From assembly GCA_934393555.1 (NCBI GenBank), contig CAKRQP010000013.1:1-32573 (forward strand): a stretch of 32,573 nt of DNA, read 5' to 3'. Shown here piece after piece: positions 6,451-14,873 of the stretch. A program made the position numbers and the translations under genes. The DNA is from Limivivens sp934393555 (GTDB lineage Bacteria; Bacillota; Clostridia; Lachnospirales; Lachnospiraceae). Under the pieces are notes generated by a model. The model saw nothing but the letters and a program-made list of their open reading frames with translations. It had not been told where the DNA came from and searched no databases. Within the stretch, counting starts at the first letter, position 1. Each line of letters starts with the position of its first letter.

Positions 6451-7467
6451 TCAGTCTGCGTAACCGTTGGGGTTATTGCTCTGCCATCTCCAGGAATCTT
6501 CACACATACGGTCGATTCCATACTGTGCTTTCCATCCCAGCTCTCTCTCAGCCTTGGATGCATCACAGTAGCAGGTAGCGATATCGCCTGCACGGCGGGG
6601 TTTCACTTCGTAAGGAAGTGTCTTTCCACAGGCTTTCTCAAATGCGTGGAGTACATCCAGAACGCTGTAGCCAACACCGGTACCAAGGTTGTAGATATTG
6701 ACGCCGCTGCCCGGTGCCAGTTTCTGCAGAGCCTTCACATGACCTTTTGCCAGATCTACTACATGGATATAATCACGTACGCCGGTTCCGTCCGGTGTAT
6801 CATAGTCATCACCAAAAACACCCAGACATTTCAGCTTGCCTACAGCTACCTGTGCAATGTAGGGAACCAGATTGTTGGGGATACCCTTCGGATCTTCACC
6901 GATCAGTCCGCTCTCATGAGCGCCAATGGGATTGAAGTAGCGGAGAAGCAGGATGTTCCACTCCGGATCTGCTGTATGAAGGTCTGTCAGCACCTGCTCC
7001 AGCATGCCTTTGGTACGGCCGTAGGGATTGGTGATCTCACCCTTCGGGCACTCTTCTGTGATCGGCACAAAAGCCGGATCTCCGTATACGGTTGCGGAGG
7101 AGCTGAAGATCAGGTTCTTTACACCATGATTTCTCATAACATCACAGAGATTGAAGGTTCCGGTCATATTGTTGTGGTAGTATTCCAGCGGCTTTGCCAC
7201 GGACTCACCTACAGCCTTCAGGCCTGCGAAATGAATAACAGCGTCAATCTTCTGTTCCTCAAAGATCTTGTTCATGCCTTCTTTGTTCAGCATATCTTCT
7301 TTGTAAAAAACAACTTTCTTTCCAGTGATCTTTTCTACCCGCTCAAGAGCCTTTTCGCTGGCATTGTAAAGGTTGTCCATTACAACTACCTCATGACCCT
7401 CATTTAAAAGCTCGATGCAGGTATGGCTGCCGATATAACCGGCTCCGCCCGTTACTAAGATTTTCAT
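6451..7467 (-). CDS. galE: UDP-glucose 4-epimerase
   Basis: Cytoplasmic NAD-dependent epimerase that interconverts UDP-glucose and UDP-galactose for the Leloir pathway and glycan precursor supply. The 338 residues equal the E. coli length. The Rossmann motif GGAGYIGS is at 7-14. The catalytic residues Ser124 and Tyr149-xxx-Lys153 (YGRTK) fall at the same positions as in E. coli. The ATG at 7467 follows AAGGAGG with 8 bases of spacing; the ATG further upstream has no such site. It lies 91 bases after ftsZ with hairpins but no convincing promoter between them, so it may be read from the ftsZ promoter. No other gal genes are nearby. Confidence 0.96.
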   Translation of the reverse strand: MKILVTGGAGYIGSHTCIELLNEGHEVVVMDNLYNASEKALERVEKITGKKVVFYKEDMLNKEGMNKIFEEQKIDAVIHFAGLKAVGESVAKPLEYYHNNMTGTFNLCDVMRNHGVKNLIFSSSATVYGDPAFVPITEECPKGEITNPYGRTKGMLEQVLTDLHTADPEWNILLLRYFNPIGAHESGLIGEDPKGIPNNLVPYIAQVAVGKLKCLGVFGDDYDTPDGTGVRDYIHVVDLAKGHVKALQKLAPGSGVNIYNLGTGVGYSVLDVLHAFEKACGKTLPYEVKPRRAGDIATCYCDASKAERELGWKAQYGIDRMCEDSWRWQSNNPNGYAD

Positions 7468-7519
7468 AGCTGTGTCCTCCTTTTTTATCAAAACGCTGAT
7501 GCGTTTCAGGCTTTACAAC

Positions 7520-7551
7520 AGATATGGGACCACAAATCGGGTCCCATATCT
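7520..7551 (-). terminator. Hairpin between ftsZ and galE, possibly a weak terminator
   Basis: A perfect 12-bp stem (AGATATGGGACC at 7520-7531 with 7540-7551) begins 8 bases after the ftsZ stop. It is followed on the minus strand by GTTGTAAAG, not a proper U-run, so termination would be partial at best. A second small stem (7491-7496 with 7501-7506) follows. These may cap the ftsZ mRNA while allowing some read-through into galE. Confidence 0.45.
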
Positions 7552-7558
7552 TAAATAA

Positions 7559-8767
7559 TTATCTCTTTCTCAGGAAATCCGGAATCTGGATATCTTTCTC
7601 CTGGATCTTGCTCTCCGGGGTTCTCAGTCTGTTCAGACCGGAAGTGGGAGCAGCAGGGGTCACAGAAGACTTCGGCTGGCTGTAGGAAGGAGCAGGGCTC
7701 TTCTTCGGGAAGGCGCTGACATTTGCTCTTTCACGGCTGCTCTGGAACGGATTGCTGAAAGAAGAAGCAGAAGTATTATTTACTTTGTGTGTCTCTACAC
7801 CGGCACTCTGGTTATCCTCTGTATGAAGACCGGTAGCAATGACCGTGATGCTTGCCTCATCTGCGTATGTATCATCATACATCGCACCGAAGATGATGTT
7901 TGCATCCTCTCCTACCAGCTCCTCTACATAGCTGGCTGCATCGTTGGCATCCATCAGGGAGATATCTCCGGAAATATTGATGATGACATCGGTCGCACCT
8001 TCGATGGTGGTCTCAAGAAGCGGGCTGGATACTGCCTGTTTTACTGCTTCCATTGCCTTGTCATCACCCTTGGCCTGTCCGATACCGATATGGGCAATAC
8101 CCTTATTGGTCATAACCGTCTGTACGTCTGCAAAGTCCAGATTGATCAGGGCCGGCATATTGATCAGGTCTGTGATTCCCTGAACGGCCTGCTGAAGAAC
8201 CTCATCGGCTTTCTTTAATGCCTCCGGCATGGTGGTCCGGCGGTCTACGATCTCAAGAAGCTTGTCATTGGGGATCACGATCAGTGTATCCACATTGGCT
8301 TTCAGTCGCTCGATACCTGCCAGAGCATTGCTCATACGGGTCTTTGCCTCAAAACGGAAAGGTTTGGTCACTACGCCGACAGTCAGGATACCCATATCCT
8401 TGGCAAGTCCTGCCACGACCGGAGCAGCTCCTGTTCCGGTTCCGCCGCCCATACCACAGGTAACAAATACCATATCTGCACCCTGCATCACCTGTTTGAT
8501 GTCCTCTGTGCTCTCCTGGGCTGCCTGCTCGCCTACCTCCGGCTTTGCACCTGCTCCCAGTCCCTTGGTCAGCTTCTCACCGATCTGGATCGTGGTGGGA
8601 GCCTTACAGAGCTGCAGTGCCTGCTTATCGGTATTGATCCCAACGAACTCTACACCGCCAATGGTCTCGTCTACCATTCTATTTACAGCATTATTGCCTG
8701 CTCCGCCGACACCGATGACGATGATCTTTGCAGCAGACTCAGTTTCATTTGTCATAATTTCTAACAA
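7559..8767 (-). CDS. ftsZ: Cell division GTPase FtsZ
   Basis: Tubulin homologue that polymerises into the cytokinetic ring. The 402 residues show the GTP-binding GGGTGTG at 107-113, the T7-loop NLDFADV, a poorly conserved linker from about 320, and the C-terminal interaction peptide IPDFLRKR (395-402). The start is a TTG at 8767: AAGGAGG lies 8 bases upstream, and the resulting Met-Leu-Glu-Ile-Met-Thr-Asn matches the MLEFETN start of Bacillus FtsZ. The ATG four codons later would be 20 bases from the site. There is no ftsA upstream; instead it has its own promoter after ftsQ. Confidence 0.98.
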   Translation of the reverse strand: MLEIMTNETESAAKIIVIGVGGAGNNAVNRMVDETIGGVEFVGINTDKQALQLCKAPTTIQIGEKLTKGLGAGAKPEVGEQAAQESTEDIKQVMQGADMVFVTCGMGGGTGTGAAPVVAGLAKDMGILTVGVVTKPFRFEAKTRMSNALAGIERLKANVDTLIVIPNDKLLEIVDRRTTMPEALKKADEVLQQAVQGITDLINMPALINLDFADVQTVMTNKGIAHIGIGQAKGDDKAMEAVKQAVSSPLLETTIEGATDVIINISGDISLMDANDAASYVEELVGEDANIIFGAMYDDTYADEASITVIATGLHTEDNQSAGVETHKVNNTSASSFSNPFQSSRERANVSAFPKKSPAPSYSQPKSSVTPAAPTSGLNRLRTPESKIQEKDIQIPDFLRKR

Positions 8768-8886
8768 GGGTATTTCCTCCTTCTCGCGTCTATATACGAC
8801 CCTTCAGGCCCCTGGCGGAACACTGAACAGCATCTTTCTTTCCGGATTACAGCACACTACACCCACTGCCGCAATCTTTAACATAT

Positions 8887-8915
8887 ATCATATAGGTTTT
8901 TCCCGAAATTATCAA
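8887..8915 (-). promoter_or_regulatory. Sigma-A-type promoter of ftsZ
   Basis: TTGATA (8910-8915) and TATGAT (8887-8892) are separated by 17 bases on the minus strand, giving a leader of about 110 nt. This 182-bp gap after ftsQ holds no other gene. Confidence 0.75.
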
Positions 8916-8949
8916 GTATATATTTTAAAAATTTTCACAAGGCTTTTCT

Positions 8950-9969
8950 TTACTGGATGTAAGCTCCGGTATAGGGATCGATATAACCGTATCCGTCTGT
9001 AATGATCTCCCCGTTGCTGTCCACATAGTTGTAGGAATCCACGTTGTAGGTGACATTTCCTTTTTTGTCTGTATAATACCGGTTGCCGTCCGCATCTTCG
9101 GCAAAGGTTCCGTCTGATTCCTGATAGGTGGGGGCACCACTGGCCTGCGTGGCAGGTGTTTCCTCACTGTCAGAGCTTCCTGCGATCACATTTCCGTTTT
9201 CATCCGTCTCTGTCTGGACTTCCGTTTCTGTTTCCGGTGTATCGCGGTAGGTCACGGACTGGGACTGACTGGAATAACTCTCCATATTCAGGTTTCCGTT
9301 CTTCTCTGCCACTTCCGGCAGAATGGATGACAGCACGGAGATCTTATCCTCCAGGGAAGATTCATCTCCCATCAGCACATTCAGCTTTCCGAAGATCAGG
9401 ATCAGTTCCTCTTTGGTGGAATAACGGATCTCATCCGGCACCAGTCCTTCCTGGTTCAGTAGATCCGCCACACGGACCACCGCATCCAGTTTATCCGGCT
9501 CCGAAGCGGAAAGCGTTTTGTAAAGAGTGACCTTGTCCACCGTCAGCCCTGTCACCTCAGGCACATTTTCATGGCGTTTCTGGGAGCTTTCGATGACCAG
9601 GCCCGTCCGGTCGAAGTAGACATATTTTCCCTGCGTCCTCACATATCCCACGGCCATTTTTTCATAAACATGGACCTGTACCTTAAAGGGACTGACCATT
9701 TTCACTTCCACGCTGCTCAGAAACGGCAGTGCATTCTCTGCTTTTTCTTTATCGCTGTATTTCCATATAAGATAAAGAGTATTCTGGCACAGGCCATCCT
9801 GAAGGATAGCCTGCTGGATCTGGGCGGAAGTAAAGGTACTGTTTCCGGATACGGAAATTTCCTTTACCCGGAACAGTCCGAAAACGACTGCCGCCGTCAG
9901 GAGCAGGATTCCGATGATCCCCCATTTCACTCTGCCTTTTCTCTTCCGTCTTTTATGACTGTTCTTCAT
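8950..9969 (-). CDS. ftsQ: Cell division protein FtsQ/DivIB
   Basis: Bitopic divisome protein that bridges FtsL/DivIC and the septal synthase. The 339 residues comprise a basic cytoplasmic start (1-15), one membrane segment (about 16-34), a POTRA domain (about 35-105) and a beta domain to about 225. An unusual acidic extracytoplasmic tail (about 244-339) follows, with a Thr/Glu-rich part and Tyr/Asp/Gly-rich repeats near the end; Bacillus DivIB has 263 residues and no such tail. I chose the ATG at 9969 (GGGGG upstream) over a GTG at 9996. It is the last gene of the mraY-murD-ftsW-murA-ftsQ run. Part of the tail resembles the FtsI tail (see findings). Confidence 0.9.
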   Translation of the reverse strand: MKNSHKRRKRKGRVKWGIIGILLLTAAVVFGLFRVKEISVSGNSTFTSAQIQQAILQDGLCQNTLYLIWKYSDKEKAENALPFLSSVEVKMVSPFKVQVHVYEKMAVGYVRTQGKYVYFDRTGLVIESSQKRHENVPEVTGLTVDKVTLYKTLSASEPDKLDAVVRVADLLNQEGLVPDEIRYSTKEELILIFGKLNVLMGDESSLEDKISVLSSILPEVAEKNGNLNMESYSSQSQSVTYRDTPETETEVQTETDENGNVIAGSSDSEETPATQASGAPTYQESDGTFAEDADGNRYYTDKKGNVTYNVDSYNYVDSNGEIITDGYGYIDPYTGAYIQ

Positions 9970-10011
9970 TGTGTCCCCCGTAAGTTCTTCTGTCACAGCG
10001 GTTCCGTACCC

Positions 10012-11283
10012 TCACAGTGGTTCCGGAACGGCTGACTTTTTGTCTATGCAGGCACCCAGCATTTTCAGATCTCCTGCCAGGTCCTCATAGCCCCTTTCCA
10101 TGTATCCGTCATCCTGGATCCGTGTGGTCCCTTCTGCTCCAAGGGCAGCCAGGACCAGGGCAGCCCCGCCCCGGAGTTCTTTTGCCCGGACAAAGGTGCC
10201 ATGAAGGGAAGAAACGCCCCGGATCCTGGCACGGTTCCCTTTTATTTCAAGATCCGCTCCCATCCGGCGAAGCTGATCCGCCGTCTGAAAACGTGCTTCA
10301 AAAATCCGTTCCTCGATCTCACTTCTCCCCTGTGCCACCGTCATGGCTGAAAGAAGCGCCGACTGAAGATCTGTTGGAAAGCCGGGATAAGGTCCCGTTG
10401 TCACTTTCCCAACTGAAGAAAAAGCTTCCCCTGCATCCAGAAAGATTTCTGTCGGAGCGGTCTGCACCACAGCTCCTGTTTTTCTTATCACATGCAGGAC
10501 TTCTCCAAGACTTCCTGCTTCCGCACCGGAAAGGAGCATCCTTCCTCTGGTCAGAACCCCTCCGAAGAGATAGGTACCGGCCACGATCCGGTCACTTCCG
10601 ATGGTAAATTCACTGTCCTGCAAAGATGTGACGCCTTCCACCCGGATGATATCTGTTCCATCCCCTTCAATGCGGGCGCCCTTTCCCCTCAGAAACCGAC
10701 AAAGCTCCACGATCTCTGGTTCTTTTGCCGCTCCGGAAAGGATCGTCACTCCATCTGCCAGCACGGCTGCCAAGATCACATTTTCTGTGGTTCCCACGCT
10801 TGGAAAAGGAAGAACAAGTCCGGTACCGCAAAGACCGGTGCTCCAGGCCTTCAGTAACTGCTCCTCTTCCTGAAACACCGCTCCCATCTGCGTGAGCAGG
10901 CGCAGATGAAGATCAATGGGGCGTTTCCCGATGGTACAGCCGCCCGGGTAAGGCAGAACCGCTTCTTTGCATCTCCCCAGAAGACTGCCCAGAAAAATCA
11001 CAGAGGAGCGCATCTTCTCTCCCAGCTTTTCCGGAACTTTCGTTTCATTCAGCCCCGCTGCATTCAGGATCACCGTATCCTTTTCCCTGCAGACCGTGCA
11101 TCCCAGGCTTTCCAGGATCTCAAGGGTATATCTCACATCTGTGATCTCAGGACAGTTATGGAGTACTGTCCTTCCTTTGTGAAGCAAGGCTCCGGCCAGA
11201 ACCGGCAGCGCCGCATTCTTGGACCCCTGGATCTTCACTTCCCCGTCAAGAGGCCTGCCGCCCGATACTTCATACCACGTCAA
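10012..11283 (-). CDS. murA: UDP-N-acetylglucosamine 1-carboxyvinyltransferase
   Basis: Catalyses the first committed step of peptidoglycan synthesis, the transfer of enolpyruvate from PEP to UDP-GlcNAc. The 423 residues match the family. SKNAALP carries the substrate-binding Lys22-Asn23. The loop PGGCTIGKRP carries the catalytic Cys116, so this copy is predicted to be fosfomycin-sensitive. I chose a TTG start at 11283: GGGGGA lies 6 bases upstream and the protein then begins at the normal place. The longer frame to 11475 would overlap ftsW by about 150 bases. It occupies the slot between ftsW and ftsQ that holds murG-murB in Bacillus. Confidence 0.94.
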   Translation of the reverse strand: MTWYEVSGGRPLDGEVKIQGSKNAALPVLAGALLHKGRTVLHNCPEITDVRYTLEILESLGCTVCREKDTVILNAAGLNETKVPEKLGEKMRSSVIFLGSLLGRCKEAVLPYPGGCTIGKRPIDLHLRLLTQMGAVFQEEEQLLKAWSTGLCGTGLVLPFPSVGTTENVILAAVLADGVTILSGAAKEPEIVELCRFLRGKGARIEGDGTDIIRVEGVTSLQDSEFTIGSDRIVAGTYLFGGVLTRGRMLLSGAEAGSLGEVLHVIRKTGAVVQTAPTEIFLDAGEAFSSVGKVTTGPYPGFPTDLQSALLSAMTVAQGRSEIEERIFEARFQTADQLRRMGADLEIKGNRARIRGVSSLHGTFVRAKELRGGAALVLAALGAEGTTRIQDDGYMERGYEDLAGDLKMLGACIDKKSAVPEPL

Positions 11284-11326
11284 CGAACGTCCCCCGCTTT
11301 CTTCCCTTATACCACAGGGTATGCAG

Positions 11327-12421
11327 TCAGGAAAAATCCGTTCCTTTGCATTTCCGGCTGATTCCCAGGACCAGCCCCATTTCAGCCAGGAGAAAAAGGA
11401 TTGAAGTCCCGCCATAGCTGACAAAGGGGAGGGTAATGCCCGTATTCGGAATGGTATTGGTGACGACTGCCACATTCAGGATCACCTGAATGGCAATGTG
11501 TGCCATGACTCCTGCCGCAAGGAGAGAGCCGAAAAGATCCGGTGCATGGACAGCGATCAGAAAAAAGCGCCAGATCAGCAGAAGAAAGAGCAGAAGCAGG
11601 ATCCCTGCCCCGAAAAGCCCCAGTTCCTCACAGATGATGGAAAAGATCATATCATTCTGCGCCTCCGGGACAAAACCGAGCTTCTGAATGCTTCCGCCAA
11701 GACCGGTACCGAACAGCCCGCCGGAACCGATGGCATAAAGTCCCTGGATCGTCTGGAAACCTTTTTCATAGCTTTCCGGATCTCTCCAGACAGCGATTCT
11801 TTCCAGACGGTAACTCTCCATTCCCAGAAAGATTCCCATAAAACCGGCTCCCGCCCCGAAAAGCCCTGCAAAGGGCAGATAAGAAGGGCTGGATACAAAG
11901 ACCAGGATCACAGCAATGCCAAGGATAATGACCGCCGTGCTGAGATTGCAGGTTCCCACCAGCCCTACAATAGGCAGGATCAGAACTAACGTCCGGAAAA
12001 GCTCCAGCATTCCTTTTTTCTTGTTCTCCCGCCGGCTGATGACCCTGGCCAGAAATAGGATCACGGCAGGTTTGGCAAACTCTGACGGCTGAAAGGACAG
12101 CGGGCCAAGGCTCAGCCACCGTCTGGATCCATTGATGGAGGCTCCCACAAAAAGTACCAGGGTGGACAGAACAAGCGACAGCAGATACGCCGCCACTGCC
12201 CATTTTTCCAGCCGGTGATAGTCCAGCTCTGCTGCCAGATACAGGACAGCAATCCCCAGCACGGTGGCAAAAAGCTGTTTTTTAAAATAACTGGCAGGAT
12301 CAGAAAACTTCACCTGCCCGTTGTATGCACTTGTACTTAAAAGGACGGTCAGCCCGAACAAAAGCAGGATGACCACCAGTATCAGGAGTGTGTGATCCAC
12401 TGTCCCTTTTTTCCGGTCCAT
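11327..12421 (-). CDS. ftsW: SEDS peptidoglycan glycosyltransferase FtsW
   Basis: Polytopic membrane enzyme that polymerises lipid II at the septum with a class B PBP. The 364 residues contain about ten hydrophobic segments. SEDS landmarks are NGSRRWLSLGPLSFQPSEFAK (about 97-117), VPEAQNDMIFSIICEELG with the likely catalytic Asp257, and NTGITLPFVSYGGTS near the end. The ATG at 12421 has AGGAGG just upstream. Position after murD is the same as Bacillus spoVE, so it could serve sporulation as well as division. Confidence 0.93.
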   Translation of the reverse strand: MDRKKGTVDHTLLILVVILLLFGLTVLLSTSAYNGQVKFSDPASYFKKQLFATVLGIAVLYLAAELDYHRLEKWAVAAYLLSLVLSTLVLFVGASINGSRRWLSLGPLSFQPSEFAKPAVILFLARVISRRENKKKGMLELFRTLVLILPIVGLVGTCNLSTAVIILGIAVILVFVSSPSYLPFAGLFGAGAGFMGIFLGMESYRLERIAVWRDPESYEKGFQTIQGLYAIGSGGLFGTGLGGSIQKLGFVPEAQNDMIFSIICEELGLFGAGILLLLFLLLIWRFFLIAVHAPDLFGSLLAAGVMAHIAIQVILNVAVVTNTIPNTGITLPFVSYGGTSILFLLAEMGLVLGISRKCKGTDFS

Positions 12422-12439
12422 GGCACCTCCTGTTTCGCT

Positions 12440-13795
12440 TTACAGCTGATTTACAAATTCCTTGAACTGCTTTCCGCGGACCTCATAGCTCGGGAACATA
12501 TCCCAGCTTGCACAGGCCGGTGAAAGCAGGACCGCTTCTCCGCTTCCGGCATGGGAAGCACAGAATTCCACTGCCTCTTTGAGAGAATTTACAAAATAGA
12601 CCGGCTCAAACCCACAGGCTGCAGCCGCTTCTGCAATCTTTTCCTTTGTAGCGCCCAGAAGAACCAGACCCTTTACTTTTCCATCAAAGGCACGGATCCA
12701 TTCCTCATAGGAGGAACCCTTATCGTAACCGCCGCCGATGAGCCAGGTGGGCCGGTTCATCGCCTGAATGCCTTTGATCGCCGCATCCGGGTTGGTTCCC
12801 TTGGAATCATTATAATAAGCAACTCCGTTTTTCTCCGTTACATACTCGATCCGGTGTTCCACCGCATGGAAGCGGAGCAGTGCATAACGGATCTCTTCCA
12901 GGCTGACACCATAGGCCAGAGCCATGGCAACTGCTGCCATAACGTTTTCAAAGTTATGAAGACCCAAGAGGTTCAGTTCGTCCGTATCACAAATCTTGGT
13001 GAGAACTGTACCGTCATGGTAGAAGATTGCGCCGTTTTCATAATACATTCCCTGATTCAGCTTACGTGCGCTGGAGAAAAATATGACTTTTGTTTTCAGC
13101 GTCTCCCCGAATTTTCTTAAAACCTCATCCTCATAGTTCAGGACACAGGTATCTTCTGCCGTCTGATTGGCTGTAATGAGCTCCTTCACCCGTATGTACT
13201 CTTCCATCGTATGATGACGGTTCAGATGATCCGGAGTGATGTTCAGGATCGCACTGACCTTCGGATGAAAATGCTCTGTGGTCTCCAGCTGGAAGCTGCT
13301 GATCTCTGCCACAGTGACAGAATCCGCTTTCATCTCTTCCACTGCTGCCGTGTAAGGATTTCCGATGTTTCCCACCACAAAAACAGAACTTCTGGCATGT
13401 TCCATAATGGCGCCCAGAAGACTGGTTGTCGTCGTCTTTCCGTTGGTTCCCGTGATCGCCAGCACATCGCCTTTTCCAAAAGCGTAAGCCAGTTCCACTT
13501 CTCCCCAGATCTTCAGGCCTTTTTCCTTAAAATGGAGAACCAGGGGAAGGTCTGTTGGAACACCGGGGCTTAGAACCACCAGCGACAGTCTGTCGATCTC
13601 TTCCTCCGGCAGATTTCCGACAAAGATCTCTGCCTTCGTTCCCTCGCTCAGCTGACTTTTTACCGCAGCCGGGTCTGTTTTCTCATTTCCGTCATAGAGA
13701 ACCGGGATGCTTCCCATGTCCTCCAGAAGTTTTGCGGCTCCGATACCGCTCTTTCCCGTGCCGAATACCAGCACGCGCTTTTCGTTCAAATCCAT
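12440..13795 (-). CDS. murD: UDP-N-acetylmuramoylalanine--D-glutamate ligase
   Basis: Cytoplasmic ATP-dependent ligase that adds D-Glu to UDP-MurNAc-L-Ala. It has 451 residues. An N-terminal Rossmann-like UDP-binding domain starts with VLVFGTGKSG. The central Mur-ligase P-loop TGTNGKTTT is at 115-123. The C-terminal domain carries HRIEYV, NDSKGTNPDA and the LLSPACASWDMF block. TAGGAGG lies 6 bases before the ATG. It follows mraY with 29 bases between. murC, murE and murF are not in the window. Confidence 0.97.
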   Translation of the reverse strand: MDLNEKRVLVFGTGKSGIGAAKLLEDMGSIPVLYDGNEKTDPAAVKSQLSEGTKAEIFVGNLPEEEIDRLSLVVLSPGVPTDLPLVLHFKEKGLKIWGEVELAYAFGKGDVLAITGTNGKTTTTSLLGAIMEHARSSVFVVGNIGNPYTAAVEEMKADSVTVAEISSFQLETTEHFHPKVSAILNITPDHLNRHHTMEEYIRVKELITANQTAEDTCVLNYEDEVLRKFGETLKTKVIFFSSARKLNQGMYYENGAIFYHDGTVLTKICDTDELNLLGLHNFENVMAAVAMALAYGVSLEEIRYALLRFHAVEHRIEYVTEKNGVAYYNDSKGTNPDAAIKGIQAMNRPTWLIGGGYDKGSSYEEWIRAFDGKVKGLVLLGATKEKIAEAAAACGFEPVYFVNSLKEAVEFCASHAGSGEAVLLSPACASWDMFPSYEVRGKQFKEFVNQL

Positions 13796-13824
13796 GATAT
13801 CCTCCTAGAATAAACCGCCCTTAC

Positions 13825-14799
13825 TCAGCGGAGCAGCAAAAGCCCCACGATGCACAGAAGCATGGTAACGGTAGAAAATACGGCAACGATCCGTGTCTCA
13901 GACCAGCCGCAAAGCTCAAAATGATGATGGATCGGCGCCATTTTAAAGAAACGCTTTCCACCCGTCTTTTTAAAATAAGTTACCTGAATGATAACAGAAA
14001 GGACCTCGACCAGATAAATCAGACCTACTACCAGGATGATCCACGGCATGCGGAGCATATAGGCAGAGCCTGCCACAAAACCACCCAGCGCCAGAGATCC
14101 GGTATCTCCCATAAATACCTGTGCCGGATGCACGTTAAACAGCAGAAAGCCCAGAAGTGCTCCTGCCACAGCTGCCGTCACCGGCTCAATGCCGCCTCCG
14201 AGAACCAGAGAAGCGATCGTAAAGAAGACAGCTACCACAGCCGTCACGCTGGAAGCAAGACCGTCCAGACCATCGGTAAAATTCACGCCGTTATCCGTTC
14301 CGATGATGGCAAAGTAAGCCAGCGGGACCGTGATCCATTTGATATCCAGTACATAATCGGTAAACGGAAGAACCATCGTCAGGCCGCTCTCGTCCTTCAG
14401 GATCATGTAGATCACAAAAACAGTGGTCACTGCCAGCTGACAGAACATCTTCTGCTTGGGAAGTAGTCCGTCGGAACGCTTCAGCACCACCTTCAGATAA
14501 TCATCCAGAAAACCGATGATCCCAAAGCCCAGCGTCAGAAACAGAACCGGAATGATCCTGGGATAACGACCCACAAAAAACAGACAGGTCACCAGAACAC
14601 TGATCAGAATGATGGTTCCGCCCATGGTAGGAGTCCCTGCCTTCTTCAGATGGGACTGGACGCCCTCGGCTCTCTCTGTCTGTCCAACCTTCAGTTTCCT
14701 GAGGAAGGGAATGACAAACGGACTTAATGCCACGCTGACCGCAAAGGCGATGAGCAGCGGGAGCATCACGGAATGAATGATTTCTGTACTTATAACCAT
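13825..14799 (-). CDS. mraY: Phospho-N-acetylmuramoyl-pentapeptide transferase
   Basis: Integral membrane enzyme that makes lipid I from UDP-MurNAc-pentapeptide and undecaprenyl phosphate. It has 324 residues and about ten membrane segments. Conserved cytoplasmic motifs are Asp99-Asp100 in FLDDYLK, NFTDGLDGLA at 173-182, FMGDTGSLALGG, and the His triad of APIHHHFE (291-293). AGAGGTG lies 4 bases before the ATG. It has its own promoter just upstream, which uncouples it from spoVD. Confidence 0.97.
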   Translation of the reverse strand: MVISTEIIHSVMLPLLIAFAVSVALSPFVIPFLRKLKVGQTERAEGVQSHLKKAGTPTMGGTIILISVLVTCLFFVGRYPRIIPVLFLTLGFGIIGFLDDYLKVVLKRSDGLLPKQKMFCQLAVTTVFVIYMILKDESGLTMVLPFTDYVLDIKWITVPLAYFAIIGTDNGVNFTDGLDGLASSVTAVVAVFFTIASLVLGGGIEPVTAAVAGALLGFLLFNVHPAQVFMGDTGSLALGGFVAGSAYMLRMPWIILVVGLIYLVEVLSVIIQVTYFKKTGGKRFFKMAPIHHHFELCGWSETRIVAVFSTVTMLLCIVGLLLLR

Positions 14800-14837
14800 T
14801 TTGCACCTCTTTAATCTTTATTTTTTCGAATAGTTAC

Positions 14838-14866
14838 AGTATACGTCTTTTTTCCCTATTACGCAA
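14838..14866 (-). promoter_or_regulatory. Internal promoter of the mraY-murD-ftsW-murA-ftsQ segment
   Basis: TTGCGT (14861-14866) and TATACT (14838-14843) are separated by 17 bases on the minus strand in the 74-bp gap between spoVD and mraY. It would allow vegetative expression of the precursor and septal genes downstream of spoVD. Confidence 0.6.
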
Positions 14867-14873
14867 GGTTTTC

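Noticed and set aside
7468..7558. Possible galE promoter in the ftsZ-galE gap (TTGTAA with TGATAA)
   Set aside because: The spacing would be about 22 bp with poor hexamers and none of the Spo0A-box context seen at spoIIGA; read-through from ftsZ is simpler.
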